Shown here piece by piece: positions 17,567 to 26,389 of a stretch of DNA of 32,470 nt. The translations under genes and the position numbers were made by a program. The stretch is from Pedobacter sp. N36a (GTDB lineage Bacteria; Bacteroidota; Bacteroidia; Sphingobacteriales; Sphingobacteriaceae), in contig NZ_JACSZW010000018.1 of the NCBI RefSeq assembly GCF_014472395.1, positions 1 through 32,470 of the forward strand. The letters run 5' to 3'. The stretch's first letter is position 1, and each line of letters begins with the position of its first letter. The notes below the pieces were generated by a model that worked only from the letters and a program-made list of their open reading frames with translations, was not told where the DNA came from and did no database searches.

Positions 17567-17585
17567 CTAAAAAATGCTATAAAAA

Positions 17586-18632
17586 TTAATCTAGAGTGGC
17601 CATATCAATAACAAATCGATAACGAACATCACCTTTCAGGGTACGCTCATACGCCTCATTGATCTGGTCCATGCTGATCATTTCCACATCAGAAGTGATC
17701 CCGTGTTCTGCACAGTAATCTAGCATTTCCTGTGTTTCCTTAATACCACCTACTAAAGAGCCTACCAAACTACGGCGGCCAAAGATCAGCTGTACTGCAT
17801 GTACCTCCGAAGGAGTTGGAGGAACACCTAATAAGATCATCACCCCATTAGTGCGTAATAAAGCAAGGTATTCATTGTAATCATGCTCTGCAGAAACCGT
17901 ATCAATGATAAAATCAAACGTATTCGCCAGATCTTTCATTGTTTCCTTTTCTGTAGTCAACGCAAAATGGTGCGCACCTAACTCTTCTGCATCTTTTGCT
18001 TTTCCTGGAGAGCGACTCAACATCGTCACCTCAGCACCCATCGAAGCAGCAAGTTTTACAGCCATGTGACCTAAACCACCCAAGCCAACTACAGCTAGTT
18101 TATGCCCTTTTTTAACGCCCCAATGTCTCAAAGGAGAATAAGTAGTGATCCCCGCACAAAGCAATGGCGCCACTTTTTCCAATGGCAGCTTATCTGAAAC
18201 GCTCAGGACAAAGCCCTGTGTAACTACAATATGCGTCGAATAACCACCATAAGTGATCGTTTTTTTATCCTGCTCAAAAGAATTATAAGTCTGTGAATGT
18301 CCGTTTTCGCAATACTGCTCCTGATGGTCTTTACAGTTATTACAATGACCGCAAGAGTCTACAAAACAGCCTACACCTACGGTATCGCCTACTTTGAATT
18401 TACTGACATTAGCCCCTACGCGGCTCACTTTACCTACAATTTCATGGCCTGGAACGACAGGATACATGGTACCTCCCCATTCATTTCTTGCCGTATGAAT
18501 ATCTGAATGACACACCCCACTATATAAAATTTTGATTTCCACATCATCTGCACCCGGCTCCCGACGAGTTAATTGATAGGGTTCCAATGGTTTATCTGAT
18601 TTATGAGCTGCGTATGCTTTTACTGAAGTCAT
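17586..18632 (-). CDS. Zinc-dependent alcohol dehydrogenase (YahK/cinnamyl-alcohol type)
   Basis: A 348-residue medium-chain dehydrogenase/reductase. The catalytic zinc ligands are C41 (GVCHSDIH), H63-E64 (PGHE) and C159 (LLCAGITTYS); the structural zinc site is C94, C97, C100 and C108. The Rossmann motif GLGGLGHMA (183-191) is followed by LSRSPGK, where Ser-Arg after the second strand suggests NADP(H). Closest by motif to the YahK/AdhC aldehyde reductases that reduce a broad range of aldehydes. It lies 53 bases after the TonB-dependent receptor on the same strand and could be read through from it, though the functions are unrelated. Confidence 0.9.
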   Translation of the reverse strand: MTSVKAYAAHKSDKPLEPYQLTRREPGADDVEIKILYSGVCHSDIHTARNEWGGTMYPVVPGHEIVGKVSRVGANVSKFKVGDTVGVGCFVDSCGHCNNCKDHQEQYCENGHSQTYNSFEQDKKTITYGGYSTHIVVTQGFVLSVSDKLPLEKVAPLLCAGITTYSPLRHWGVKKGHKLAVVGLGGLGHMAVKLAASMGAEVTMLSRSPGKAKDAEELGAHHFALTTEKETMKDLANTFDFIIDTVSAEHDYNEYLALLRTNGVMILLGVPPTPSEVHAVQLIFGRRSLVGSLVGGIKETQEMLDYCAEHGITSDVEMISMDQINEAYERTLKGDVRYRFVIDMATLD

Positions 18633-18685
18633 ATTTTTTGTGATTAGTTTATTTATAAATAACGAAACTACTAAAAATGTTTTAG

Positions 18686-21600
18686 CTAAAAACTATACCT
18701 CAATCCAAATTGCATCTGGAATCTGGAAGCAAAGAAATCTTTCGCATAGGTACTGGTATTACCAGCGTCATAAGTGTAGATCGGATAACTTGCTGGAGTT
18801 CCGGCAGTCACTGCTTTTAGTCCTACACTTGCCATAGAATTATAGGTGTTTGGAGAGAAGTATTGAACACCCCAATTTTTATTCAATAAGTTCGTTAAGT
18901 TCACAACGTCGTAAGTGAAAGTCAGCGTGTGTTTATGTCCGGCTGTTTCAGAAACGATCAGGTCCTGCGAAAATCTAAAATCTGCCTGTACATTCCATGG
19001 CGTACGTGCGCCGTTACGCTCTGTAAACAATCCTCTTCTGGTTTTCAAATAACGATCGCCGTCGATAAAGGCATCAAATGCAGCAGCCTGCTGAATCCCA
19101 TCCGGTGTTTTCGCGAAAAACTGCGGTGTCTCTCCAGCTTTTGGAACGTAGACTAAACTCACATTCTGTCCCGTACCATTGATCGTCGTATTCAGGAATC
19201 CATAAGAATATGGCGAACCGGACTGCGCGCTGAAGAATAAGGAGAAGTTGGCTGTATATCTATTACGGCTATCCCAGACATGTTTAAAATTAACGGTAGA
19301 TACGATACGGTTGCGGATGTCAAAATTAGAATAAGCAAGTCCTGGATTATTAGGATTTAAAGCCTGATTCAGCTGCCAATTGGACTCCATTGAATTTCTG
19401 ATCCCATTGGTGATGTCTTTCGATTGTCCGTAAGTATATGCTGCCATGACATCCAATCCAAAAGGAAAGGACTTGCTCACTTGTCCGGTTATACTATATC
19501 TATACCCCTGACTGGTATTCGACAGCAAATACGCATTGCTATATAAAGGGTTGATTTTATTATTGCTCGTCGGATAAATAGGCTGCTGATGTTCCGTATC
19601 ATAGATATTATAGGTTGGATTATCCGTATAATTCACCTGTTGAAACTTCAGATCATGAATTACTTTCGTAAAGATCCCCTCCACTGTAAACTTCCAGAAG
19701 TCATCTGTTTTATAATCAAAAGCTAAGCTCGATCTCCACGTTTTAGGCATTTTGAAATTGTTATCAATCAGATCGACTTGCGTTGCGCCATTGGCATTAT
19801 TCACATTTACGCCTTGTTTGGCCACATAACCTGCCTCTCCATTCCCATTCAAAGCATCTTTAATCGGATCAGATCCTACAGCAGGTTTAACGAGTGGTTT
19901 TGCAGGGTCGTAATTGTACTTTTGATCGTAAGCACCGAAAGTCACGCCATTATTATAATAGGCATAGCCTAACCAGGCGAATGGAACCCTTCCGGTAAAC
20001 AATCCACTTCCTCCTCTTAAGATCATTTTTTGATCTCCGTTGAGGTCATAATTGAAGTCAATTCTTGGCGATACCTGAACTTGTCCGAGGTAATCATTTT
20101 TGATGTCTTTTGGTTTCGTATAGGTAAAACTGGTTCCATAATTAGGGTCTACTGGCCCATTGATGGTCTTATCGCTTAAAGGCTGTTTATTCGGCAAATC
20201 AGCAAGGTCTAACCTCAAACCATAGGTCAGCTTAAATCTGTCTGTAATTTGAAACTGATCTTCTCCATAAATACTGTACATATTCAGCTTAAATTCGGCA
20301 GGAGGATTGTCCATGATGTAATCCCTGCTGTTGTTCGTATAGTTGTAATTGGTACGTACCCGAGATGGCTGGTTTTTTAAAAAGTCGTCTACACTGCCAT
20401 AAGCCACACGTCCGTTCCAGGCATTCACAAAACCATAGGTGATGTTATACAGCTCATTATGCGTACCAAATGTGATGGTGTGTTTTCCTTTTGTAAAGGT
20501 GAAGTTGTCCGTAAATTCAAAGGTCTTTTGCTTCATGTTGAAGATACTCGCTTCCCGGTCTGTGCCCAGAAAAATCGTTCCGCCACGAGAACTGATCTCA
20601 ATCTGCGGTACTGCTGGGTTCCCTACTGGATCCCTAAAATCATGAATATTAGAATAGCCAATCACCAAACTATTGGAGGAACTATTAGAAAGTCTGCTTT
20701 TCAATTCCGCAACTGTAGAACTCTGGTTATTCGTCTGCTTGAAGTCGATGCCTGAGAACCTGAAATTGGCCTGGTCTCTTTCTAAATTCGTAGCCTCTGA
20801 GCGGATCGTATTGTTCCGGATCGTCAATTGGTTTTTATCCTCGATATTCCAGTCTAAACGGTTAAAAAACTTATTAGACTTGGAGTAGATATTGTAATTT
20901 CCAGCTGTACCTGGATCAATTCCATAGGTATTGATCATGTGATCTGTGATCGACTTGGCCTCATCAGAGGTGATCAACTTCATATCCGGTGATCCGGCAC
21001 CTAAAATAACAGGATCTTGTCTTCTGGTGAGCTCCTCATTCGTAAAGAAGAATAGCTTGTCTTTGATAATAGGAAGCCCCAATCGAAAACCAGTCTGATA
21101 GTCATGAAAGGCGGAAGGTTCTTTGGCATTATCGCCGACTTTATTTCTGCCGATCAATGCCGCATTCCTACCGTATCCATATACCGATCCGCTCACATCA
21201 TTGGTCCCAGAACGCGTTACCGCATTCACGCTGCCTCCTGTAAAGTTTCCGATTTTAACATCATAAGGCGCCAGTAATACCTGTACATCCTGTATGGCGT
21301 CCAGTGAAACCGGATTGGTCCGCGTACTGCTGCCGGGCATTCCTGAGCTCCCGCTTTGTCCGCCCAAAGAAGGACTGAACCCAATCGCATCATTGTTAAT
21401 CGCACCGTCGATAGTGACGTTATTGTACCTGAAATTTGTTCCTACAAAGGAATTGTCTTTACTTCCCTGTGGGGTTAATCGTGTTAAATCTGTCAGGCTT
21501 CGGCTCACCGTAGGTAAAGTTTTAATTTGTTCTTCGCCAATTTTAGTGCCTGCCCCCACTTTTGCTCCACCCTTGGTACCCGATACGACCACTTCATTCA

Positions 21601-21958
21601 ATTGCTGACCATCTTCGGGCAGTATAAAATCTAATCGCCGGTCTACACCCAGATTTAGCGTTATGGCAGATTGCTGCTGAGGCTGATAACCTACATAACT
21701 TACAGTCACTTGATATGGTCCCCCTGGACTGAGGTTATTCACCCGATATGCCCCATCTTTATCGGTTACCGCACCATACTTAGTACCAGTTGGCAGATGC
21801 AGGATAAGGACACTTGTCCCAGGAATCCCCATCCCTTTACTGTCACGAACCTTACCATTCATGCTGGAGGTAGTTACCTGAGCCTGAGCTCCAAACCCTA
21901 CAAAAAAAAGGAACGTTACTGCCAGGTAAACAACAAAATTGCTGAATTCTTTTTTCAT
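18686..21958 (-). CDS. TonB-dependent outer-membrane receptor, Oar-like, with CarboxypepD-reg-like domain
   Basis: A 1090-residue outer-membrane receptor. It has a signal peptide (hydrophobic core VVYLAVTFLFFVGFGAQA, cleavage near residue 26), then a carboxypeptidase-regulatory-like beta-sandwich (GKVRDSKGMGIPGTSVLI ... GPYQVTVSYVGYQPQ, about 35-115), a plug domain (LNEVVVSG ... YDVKIGNFTGGSVNAVTRSGTN, about 120-260) and a long beta-barrel ending MQFGLRYSF with the terminal Phe expected for BAM insertion. The GSTRTNPVSLDAIQDVQVL and GNFTGGSVNAVTRSGTND segments are characteristic of the Oar (OmpA-related) group, which lacks a SusD partner, and none is present here. Substrate unknown. It may be first in a unit with the alcohol dehydrogenase. 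Confidence 0.92.
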   Translation of the reverse strand: MKKEFSNFVVYLAVTFLFFVGFGAQAQVTTSSMNGKVRDSKGMGIPGTSVLILHLPTGTKYGAVTDKDGAYRVNNLSPGGPYQVTVSYVGYQPQQQSAITLNLGVDRRLDFILPEDGQQLNEVVVSGTKGGAKVGAGTKIGEEQIKTLPTVSRSLTDLTRLTPQGSKDNSFVGTNFRYNNVTIDGAINNDAIGFSPSLGGQSGSSGMPGSSTRTNPVSLDAIQDVQVLLAPYDVKIGNFTGGSVNAVTRSGTNDVSGSVYGYGRNAALIGRNKVGDNAKEPSAFHDYQTGFRLGLPIIKDKLFFFTNEELTRRQDPVILGAGSPDMKLITSDEAKSITDHMINTYGIDPGTAGNYNIYSKSNKFFNRLDWNIEDKNQLTIRNNTIRSEATNLERDQANFRFSGIDFKQTNNQSSTVAELKSRLSNSSSNSLVIGYSNIHDFRDPVGNPAVPQIEISSRGGTIFLGTDREASIFNMKQKTFEFTDNFTFTKGKHTITFGTHNELYNITYGFVNAWNGRVAYGSVDDFLKNQPSRVRTNYNYTNNSRDYIMDNPPAEFKLNMYSIYGEDQFQITDRFKLTYGLRLDLADLPNKQPLSDKTINGPVDPNYGTSFTYTKPKDIKNDYLGQVQVSPRIDFNYDLNGDQKMILRGGSGLFTGRVPFAWLGYAYYNNGVTFGAYDQKYNYDPAKPLVKPAVGSDPIKDALNGNGEAGYVAKQGVNVNNANGATQVDLIDNNFKMPKTWRSSLAFDYKTDDFWKFTVEGIFTKVIHDLKFQQVNYTDNPTYNIYDTEHQQPIYPTSNNKINPLYSNAYLLSNTSQGYRYSITGQVSKSFPFGLDVMAAYTYGQSKDITNGIRNSMESNWQLNQALNPNNPGLAYSNFDIRNRIVSTVNFKHVWDSRNRYTANFSLFFSAQSGSPYSYGFLNTTINGTGQNVSLVYVPKAGETPQFFAKTPDGIQQAAAFDAFIDGDRYLKTRRGLFTERNGARTPWNVQADFRFSQDLIVSETAGHKHTLTFTYDVVNLTNLLNKNWGVQYFSPNTYNSMASVGLKAVTAGTPASYPIYTYDAGNTSTYAKDFFASRFQMQFGLRYSF

Positions 21959-21980
21959 TTTCTAGGTTTATTTTTTTTAT

Positions 21981-21988
21981 CAAAACTA
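21981..21988 (-). promoter_or_regulatory. Probable -7 box (TAGTTTTG) for the TonB-dependent receptor
   Basis: Matches TAnnTTTG on the minus strand, 22 bases before the receptor ATG, giving a short leader of about 16 bases. No good -33 TTTG is found at the right spacing. Confidence 0.4.
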
Positions 21989-22044
21989 GGCAGGCAGGAT
22001 CACGTTAATATTAAATTAACATGAACATATAAGGGAGTTAACAT

Positions 22045-22079
22045 GAAATTAAAACGAGATTAAAATGGGATTAAAATAC
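22045..22079. repeat. Three phased A-rich near-repeats upstream of the receptor
   Basis: Three adjacent 11-12 base near-copies with the core ATTAAAA (22045-22055, 22056-22067, 22068-22079), spaced about one helical turn, 90-120 bases upstream of the receptor start. They could be a regulator-binding array or curved DNA. Confidence 0.4.
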
Positions 22080-22274
22080 TCATTTTCAGTAGTTAAACTC
22101 AAGGATTTGAAATCCAAAAAAGTGCTGAAAAGTCAAATTCAGCCTGGATAAAGAAGTTAATTTAATGTTATGATTAGGTTAAGGGTATCTAAATTTAAAA
22201 TTTGATCTCCCTAACCATTAACTAAAGTTGTGGAAAACCGCCCTACTGAACCATGACCTTTATAGTAGATCACA

Positions 22275-22284
22275 CAAACGTTTG
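22275..22284. promoter_or_regulatory. LacI-type operator-like palindrome CAAACGTTTG
   Basis: Perfect 10-bp palindrome with central CG, like the cores bound by LacI/GalR-family repressors (PurR-type CAAACGTTTGC). It lies 233 bases upstream of the lipoprotein start and about 320 bases from the receptor start. Confidence 0.45.
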
Positions 22285-22417
22285 CATAAGCTACGAAAAA
22301 GATAAAAAGCCATAAAACACCTTTCAAATTATAAATGATCTTCTAAAAGTATCATCATTTCCTGAGACAGGACTAAGAAAGCAAGCATACTTTTCCTACA
22401 ATCCTTATCCAGAGCAA

Positions 22418-22459
22418 ATCAGCTGACACAACCGTTTGCGCATCACTAAACCAGCTGAT
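22418..22459. repeat. 8-bp inverted repeat flanking the second operator-like site
   Basis: ATCAGCTG (22418-22425) and CAGCTGAT (22452-22459) are perfect inverted copies. They enclose the operator-like site at 22429-22438 and could form a stem or a second protein site, 58-99 bases before the lipoprotein ATG. Confidence 0.4.
22429..22438. promoter_or_regulatory. LacI-type operator-like site CAACCGTTTG
   Basis: One base pair off the perfect palindrome at 22275-22284; both are preceded by ACA and followed by C. Centre-to-centre distance is 154 bases. It lies about 80 bases upstream of the lipoprotein ATG, a position suited to promoter control. Confidence 0.45.
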
Positions 22460-22516
22460 TATCAAACCTTTTTATGAACTTATAGAGCATTAAATTCATC
22501 TCTAAACCAAATCATT

Positions 22517-24172
22517 ATGAAACTAACCAATCTCTTTAAAAAGCCGGTTTTACTGCTGTTTTGCCTATTTACCTGCCTGACCTCCTGTCAAAAGTCTTTG
22601 CTTACTGAAGGCATGGAAAAACAACAACGTACGCAGAATCAAACCCTGGCGCCTGCAGGAACGGAAAATGCGGCACCATCGCAGCACATTTTCTTCAATT
22701 TCCCTTCGGATGCTATTGCAAAAATCCACAAGATTAAGATTACCCAGTCCGCAAATGCGGAATATTTCTCCGTACACAATTACTCAGGCGGATACAATGG
22801 TTTGCAACAGACGCCAGACAATTCTTTTGGCACACCAAACATCCTGATTGCTTCCCACTGGGATCCTAATACTGCAGGAGGCGTGTTCTCCAGGGTAGCC
22901 TATACGGCACCAAACACCATCAGCAGCAGATTCGGTGGTGAAGGTGATGGTTACAAAACCATTAATCCCTATCAATGGGCGCTCAATACCTGGTACAATA
23001 TTGCCATCAGATCTTGGAAACTTAATGGAGAGCTGTTTATCGGCACCTTCATTCAAAATATGAGTACCGGTACCTGGTTCCACACTTCTACCCTTGCCAT
23101 TCCGGAGCAAACCACCTTTTTGGGCTCAGGAAATGATTCCTTTCTAGAAAACTGGACAGGCAGCAACCCTGCTTATAATGGCAGCTTCATCAGGAAAGCA
23201 TTTTTCAAAGACTGCTGGAACTTAAGCACCACCAATGTATGGCAAAAACATACCAGCAGAAGTTTCAGTGCCAATGCTGGTGATGAAGGCAGAAATGGCA
23301 TTTACGATCGTGCTTTTAATTCTGGATATGATGCAATGGAAGATGCTTATTTTATGGAACATGGAGGTACCGTACAGCCTGATGCCGCTTTTGGTACCGG
23401 CCGGACTTTAGCCCTTCCTGCACAAACCAATCAGGGCACTGCACCAGTGAATACTGTTGGAGAAACCCAGTCTGTCTCTGCAATTTATTCAGGAAATACA
23501 GTTTACATCAACTGGACCAATAATGCCGCAAAAACACCTCAGTTCTCTTCAAAGGTGGAATTACTGGATCCAAATGGAACAGTAGTCAATACAATTAATG
23601 AAGTACTTCCTCAAAAAAGAACAGCAACCTTCAGCAATGTAACGATGGGCAGCGGAACCTATACCGCAAGGGTAACCATTACAGATATTTTTAACCAGGT
23701 TGCTCCTGCAATCAGTTCAACACTGGTACCGGGAGATCCACCTGCGACCTGGTACAAACTGAAAAATGCCTCCAGCGGATTATACTTGTCTGTGGAAGGA
23801 AACAGCACATCAAATAGCGCCTATATTGTACAATCCATCAGCAGTGCAGGCGCAGAACAAAAATGGAAATTAAGCAGCCAAAATGGGGCCACTGTGCTCA
23901 TCAATAGCAACAGCAATAAAGCCATAGACATTTCTGGGGGAACTCAAACGATTGGTTCCAATGTGATCCAATATACCATCAGTAATGCCATCAACCAGCA
24001 ATGGAACCTGGTATCTGTTGGCACCAATAAATACGTCATTCAGAGTAACATGTCCAATCATTACATTCTGGACAATCCTGGCAGCAGCACTAATGGCCAA
24101 AGGCTAGTCTTGTATTCTATGAATGGAACTACTGGGACAGCCAATCAGCAATGGATCTTAGAAGCTCAATAA
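22517..24172 (+). CDS. Secreted lipoprotein with DUF3472 and ricin-B lectin domains
   Basis: A 551-residue protein with a lipoprotein signal peptide: hydrophobic VLLLFCLFTCLTSC, lipobox LTSC, lipidated at C24. Residues about 55-270 resemble DUF3472 (YSGGYNGLQQTPD ... ILIASHWDPN ... FGGEGDGYKTINPYQWALNTWYNIAIR). Then an Ig/FnIII-like linker (about 315-400) and a ricin-type beta-trefoil (from WYKLKNASSGLYLSVEG, about 410 to the end) with QKW, QQW and QQW, one per trefoil lobe. The lectin suggests binding to a glycan; the DUF3472 activity is unknown. Monocistronic: a terminator follows, and two operator-like sites precede it. It may be a surface or periplasmic glycan-binding or degrading protein. 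Confidence 0.75.
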   Translation: MKLTNLFKKPVLLLFCLFTCLTSCQKSLLTEGMEKQQRTQNQTLAPAGTENAAPSQHIFFNFPSDAIAKIHKIKITQSANAEYFSVHNYSGGYNGLQQTPDNSFGTPNILIASHWDPNTAGGVFSRVAYTAPNTISSRFGGEGDGYKTINPYQWALNTWYNIAIRSWKLNGELFIGTFIQNMSTGTWFHTSTLAIPEQTTFLGSGNDSFLENWTGSNPAYNGSFIRKAFFKDCWNLSTTNVWQKHTSRSFSANAGDEGRNGIYDRAFNSGYDAMEDAYFMEHGGTVQPDAAFGTGRTLALPAQTNQGTAPVNTVGETQSVSAIYSGNTVYINWTNNAAKTPQFSSKVELLDPNGTVVNTINEVLPQKRTATFSNVTMGSGTYTARVTITDIFNQVAPAISSTLVPGDPPATWYKLKNASSGLYLSVEGNSTSNSAYIVQSISSAGAEQKWKLSSQNGATVLINSNSNKAIDISGGTQTIGSNVIQYTISNAINQQWNLVSVGTNKYVIQSNMSNHYILDNPGSSTNGQRLVLYSMNGTTGTANQQWILEAQ

Positions 24173-24185
24173 ATCACCATTAAAA

Positions 24186-24221
24186 AAAATGGCTTTTAGT
24201 TTTTACACTAAAAGCCATTTT
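24186..24221. terminator. Bidirectional terminator hairpin
   Basis: Perfect 15-bp arms (24186-24200 and 24207-24221) with a 6-base loop and A/T-run ends, between the lipoprotein gene (plus) and mqo (minus), which converge here. Confidence 0.9.
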
Positions 24222-24280
24222 TATATTTAGAAAAATACGTCTGTATCTATATTCACCTAGGTCAGTATTTAAATCATTAA

Positions 24281-25786
24281 CTATTCCGCTTCACGTAAAT
24301 TTAAAGTCTTCGTGGTATTCGACCTGATTTCTTCCGTCATTTTCATGTTATTGCTCAGCGCGTGGCCATAAGAAGGAATCATGGCAGTCAGTTTTTTCTG
24401 CCATTCTTTGCTTTTCAATTGTTCTCCAAAGCAACGTTCCATTAAAGTAATCATAATAGATACCGCAGTAGATGCACCTGGTGAGGCTCCTAATAAAGCA
24501 GCAATAGAGCCATCGGCAGCGGTCACCACCTCTGTTCCAAACTCCAAAATACCACCATGCTCTTCATCTTTTTTGATCACCTGTACACGCTGACCAGCAG
24601 TTTCCAGTTCCCAATCTTCCATTTTGGCAGTTGGCAAATATTCTCTTAGAGCCGTCAAACGGTCTTCTGGAGATTGACGCACCTGATTGATTAAATATTT
24701 TGTAAGCGGTAAATTGTCCAGGCCGGCAGAAATCATCGGGCGGATATTATTTACTTTTATCGACATTGGAAGATCCATCAATGATCCATTTTTCAGGAAT
24801 CTCGTAGAGAATCCTGCATAAGGACCGAAAAGTAATGCTTTTTTACCGTCGATCATTCGAGTATCCAGGTGAGGCACAGACATCGGCGGTGCGCCTACCG
24901 AAGCTTTACCATATACTTTAGCATCATGACTGGCGATCACATCTGGATTGATACATTTCAACCATTGTCCACTTACCGGGAAGCCACCAAAACCTTTACC
25001 TTCAGGAATATCCGATTTCTCTAGTAATGGCAATGAGCCACCACCAGCACCGATGAAAACAAATTTAGCTTTCACTACACGTTTATCACCCGTAGCTTCG
25101 TCTTTTACTTTCACTTCCCAAAGGCCATTCTTTTGCTTTAGTTTTTTCACATCATGAGAAAAATGCAGGCTCACGCCTTCCATCTTTTGAAGCGTATCGA
25201 ACATCATTCTGGTTAATTCCCCAAAATTTACATCCGTTCCCATGGTCATTCTTGTTGCAGCTACTTTTTCTTTTGGATCGCGCTGATCCATCACTAAAGG
25301 CATCCACTTTTTCAATTGATCAGGATCCTCAGAATACTTCATTCCTTGGAAAAGAAGATTTTCCTGTAATCTGTCGAAACGTTCACGTAAAAACGCAACA
25401 TTTTTCTCTCCCCACACAAAACTTATATGTGGAATGCTCTTAATAAATGTTTCGGGTGATCCTACGAGGTTATGATTAACCAGGAACGACCAAAACTGCT
25501 TGGATACTTCAAAAGATTCTGCAATAGCTACCGCTTTTCCAGTTTCTACTGAACCATCCGCTAATTGTGGCGTATAATTTAGCTCACAAAATGCAGAATG
25601 TCCGGTGCCGGCGTTGTTCCAGGCATCAGAACTCTCTGCCGCAGCAACATCCAGTCTTTCAAAAATTTCTATGGTGATATCCGGCTGCAGTTCTTTAAGT
25701 AATACACCCAATGTGGCGCTCATTATCCCTGCTCCAATCAATACAACATCCGCAGTTTTTTCCGAATTACTATTCTTACGAGTCAT
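24281..25786 (-). CDS. mqo: Malate:quinone oxidoreductase
   Basis: A 501-residue FAD-dependent, membrane-associated enzyme that oxidises malate to oxaloacetate and passes electrons to the quinone pool, in place of or beside NAD-malate dehydrogenase. It opens with the dinucleotide fold VVLIGAGIMSATLGVLLKEL (about 14-33), and has the Mqo signatures SSDAWNNAGTGHSAFCELNY, GTDVNFGELTRMM, FGPYAGFSTRFLKNGS and LLGASPGASTAVSIM. Length is standard (about 490-550). ATG at 25786; a -7 box lies just upstream. Monocistronic: its end faces the lipoprotein terminator. Confidence 0.95.
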   Translation of the reverse strand: MTRKNSNSEKTADVVLIGAGIMSATLGVLLKELQPDITIEIFERLDVAAAESSDAWNNAGTGHSAFCELNYTPQLADGSVETGKAVAIAESFEVSKQFWSFLVNHNLVGSPETFIKSIPHISFVWGEKNVAFLRERFDRLQENLLFQGMKYSEDPDQLKKWMPLVMDQRDPKEKVAATRMTMGTDVNFGELTRMMFDTLQKMEGVSLHFSHDVKKLKQKNGLWEVKVKDEATGDKRVVKAKFVFIGAGGGSLPLLEKSDIPEGKGFGGFPVSGQWLKCINPDVIASHDAKVYGKASVGAPPMSVPHLDTRMIDGKKALLFGPYAGFSTRFLKNGSLMDLPMSIKVNNIRPMISAGLDNLPLTKYLINQVRQSPEDRLTALREYLPTAKMEDWELETAGQRVQVIKKDEEHGGILEFGTEVVTAADGSIAALLGASPGASTAVSIMITLMERCFGEQLKSKEWQKKLTAMIPSYGHALSNNMKMTEEIRSNTTKTLNLREAE

Positions 25787-25798
25787 TTATTTGAATTT

Positions 25799-26308
25799 TT
25801 ATGCAAAAATACAATACCTTATCAAATAATCCTTAAGAAAACAAGATGTTTTACGAATTATTTCCATCAATTTCCGAAAATCCAAAAAATAGCCTTGATA
25901 AATGAGGTAAAGAGCGAGGTAATACTCCCCATTTGTGGTTAAATTTTCATTTTCTCTAATTTTATTACCTAAATTGATAGGATGCTTTCTTTTACTACCC
26001 GATAATTCACACAAAGAAAACTCAGCATATTCACCACTTAGGCCTTCATTTGTTTGTCATTTTTAAATGACTTAGCAGGTATAATAAGGTCTAATTCTTT
26101 GATGAGGTGCTGAGCAATTGATTTTGTTCCTTCCCCGATTCCAGCACCTGACCAGGTTGCTGGCAGTTATTTAAAGCAAATTGCAGATCATAATCATCAT
26201 CGCCTAGATCACAAAGCGTTTAAAGTGCTGGAAAAAGAATATAAATTCCCCAAAGATCAGCTAAAACACCTACCAGGAAATAAACTATTTATCTTCCCAA
26301 ATAGTTAA
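25799..26308. pseudogene. Possible decayed gene remnant(s)
   Basis: The 603-base gap 25787-26389 has no intact gene, but several start-less frames look protein-like. On minus, 26038-26166 reads ATWSGAGIGEGTKSIAQHLI followed by KELDLIIPAKSFKND and a stop; the next frame is open 25799-26056 (NEGLSGEYAEFSL ...), so a one-base frameshift near 26050 would join them, and a stop at 26167-26169 cuts it upstream. On plus, 26114-26308 is open (64 codons, ending LPGNKLFIFPNS) with a stop at 26111-26113 and no ATG. Family not recognised; the strand is undecided. Bases 26309-26389 hold no clear feature. Confidence 0.3.
25804..25811 (-). promoter_or_regulatory. Probable -7 box (TATTTTTG) for mqo
   Basis: Matches TAnnTTTG on the minus strand, 17 bases before the mqo ATG. 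The -33 region has no clear TTTG at the expected 19-21 base spacing. Confidence 0.4.
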
Positions 26309-26389
26309 GGGAGATTCATGTCCAAAAAATAATAAAACAATTCCCCCTATTTAATTGCTGTTATAATCTAAATACAAAAGTAGAAGCGT

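Larger units (their letters stand above)
21959..22516. other. 558-base AT-rich divergent regulatory gap
   Basis: No convincing gene. It holds a -7 box for the receptor, three A-rich near-repeats (22045-22079), two operator-like sites with central CG (22275-22284, 22429-22438) and an 8-bp inverted repeat around the second (22418-22459). A 28-codon ORF (22065-22151) is thought to be chance. Confidence 0.7.

Noticed and set aside
22065..22151. 28-codon plus ORF in the receptor-lipoprotein gap
   Set aside because: Too short, A-rich and overlapping the repeat array; likely chance.
25799..26014. 71-codon minus ORF as an intact gene
   Set aside because: Its start codon is a GTG inside a longer open frame, and no promoter or family is seen; treated as part of a possible remnant.
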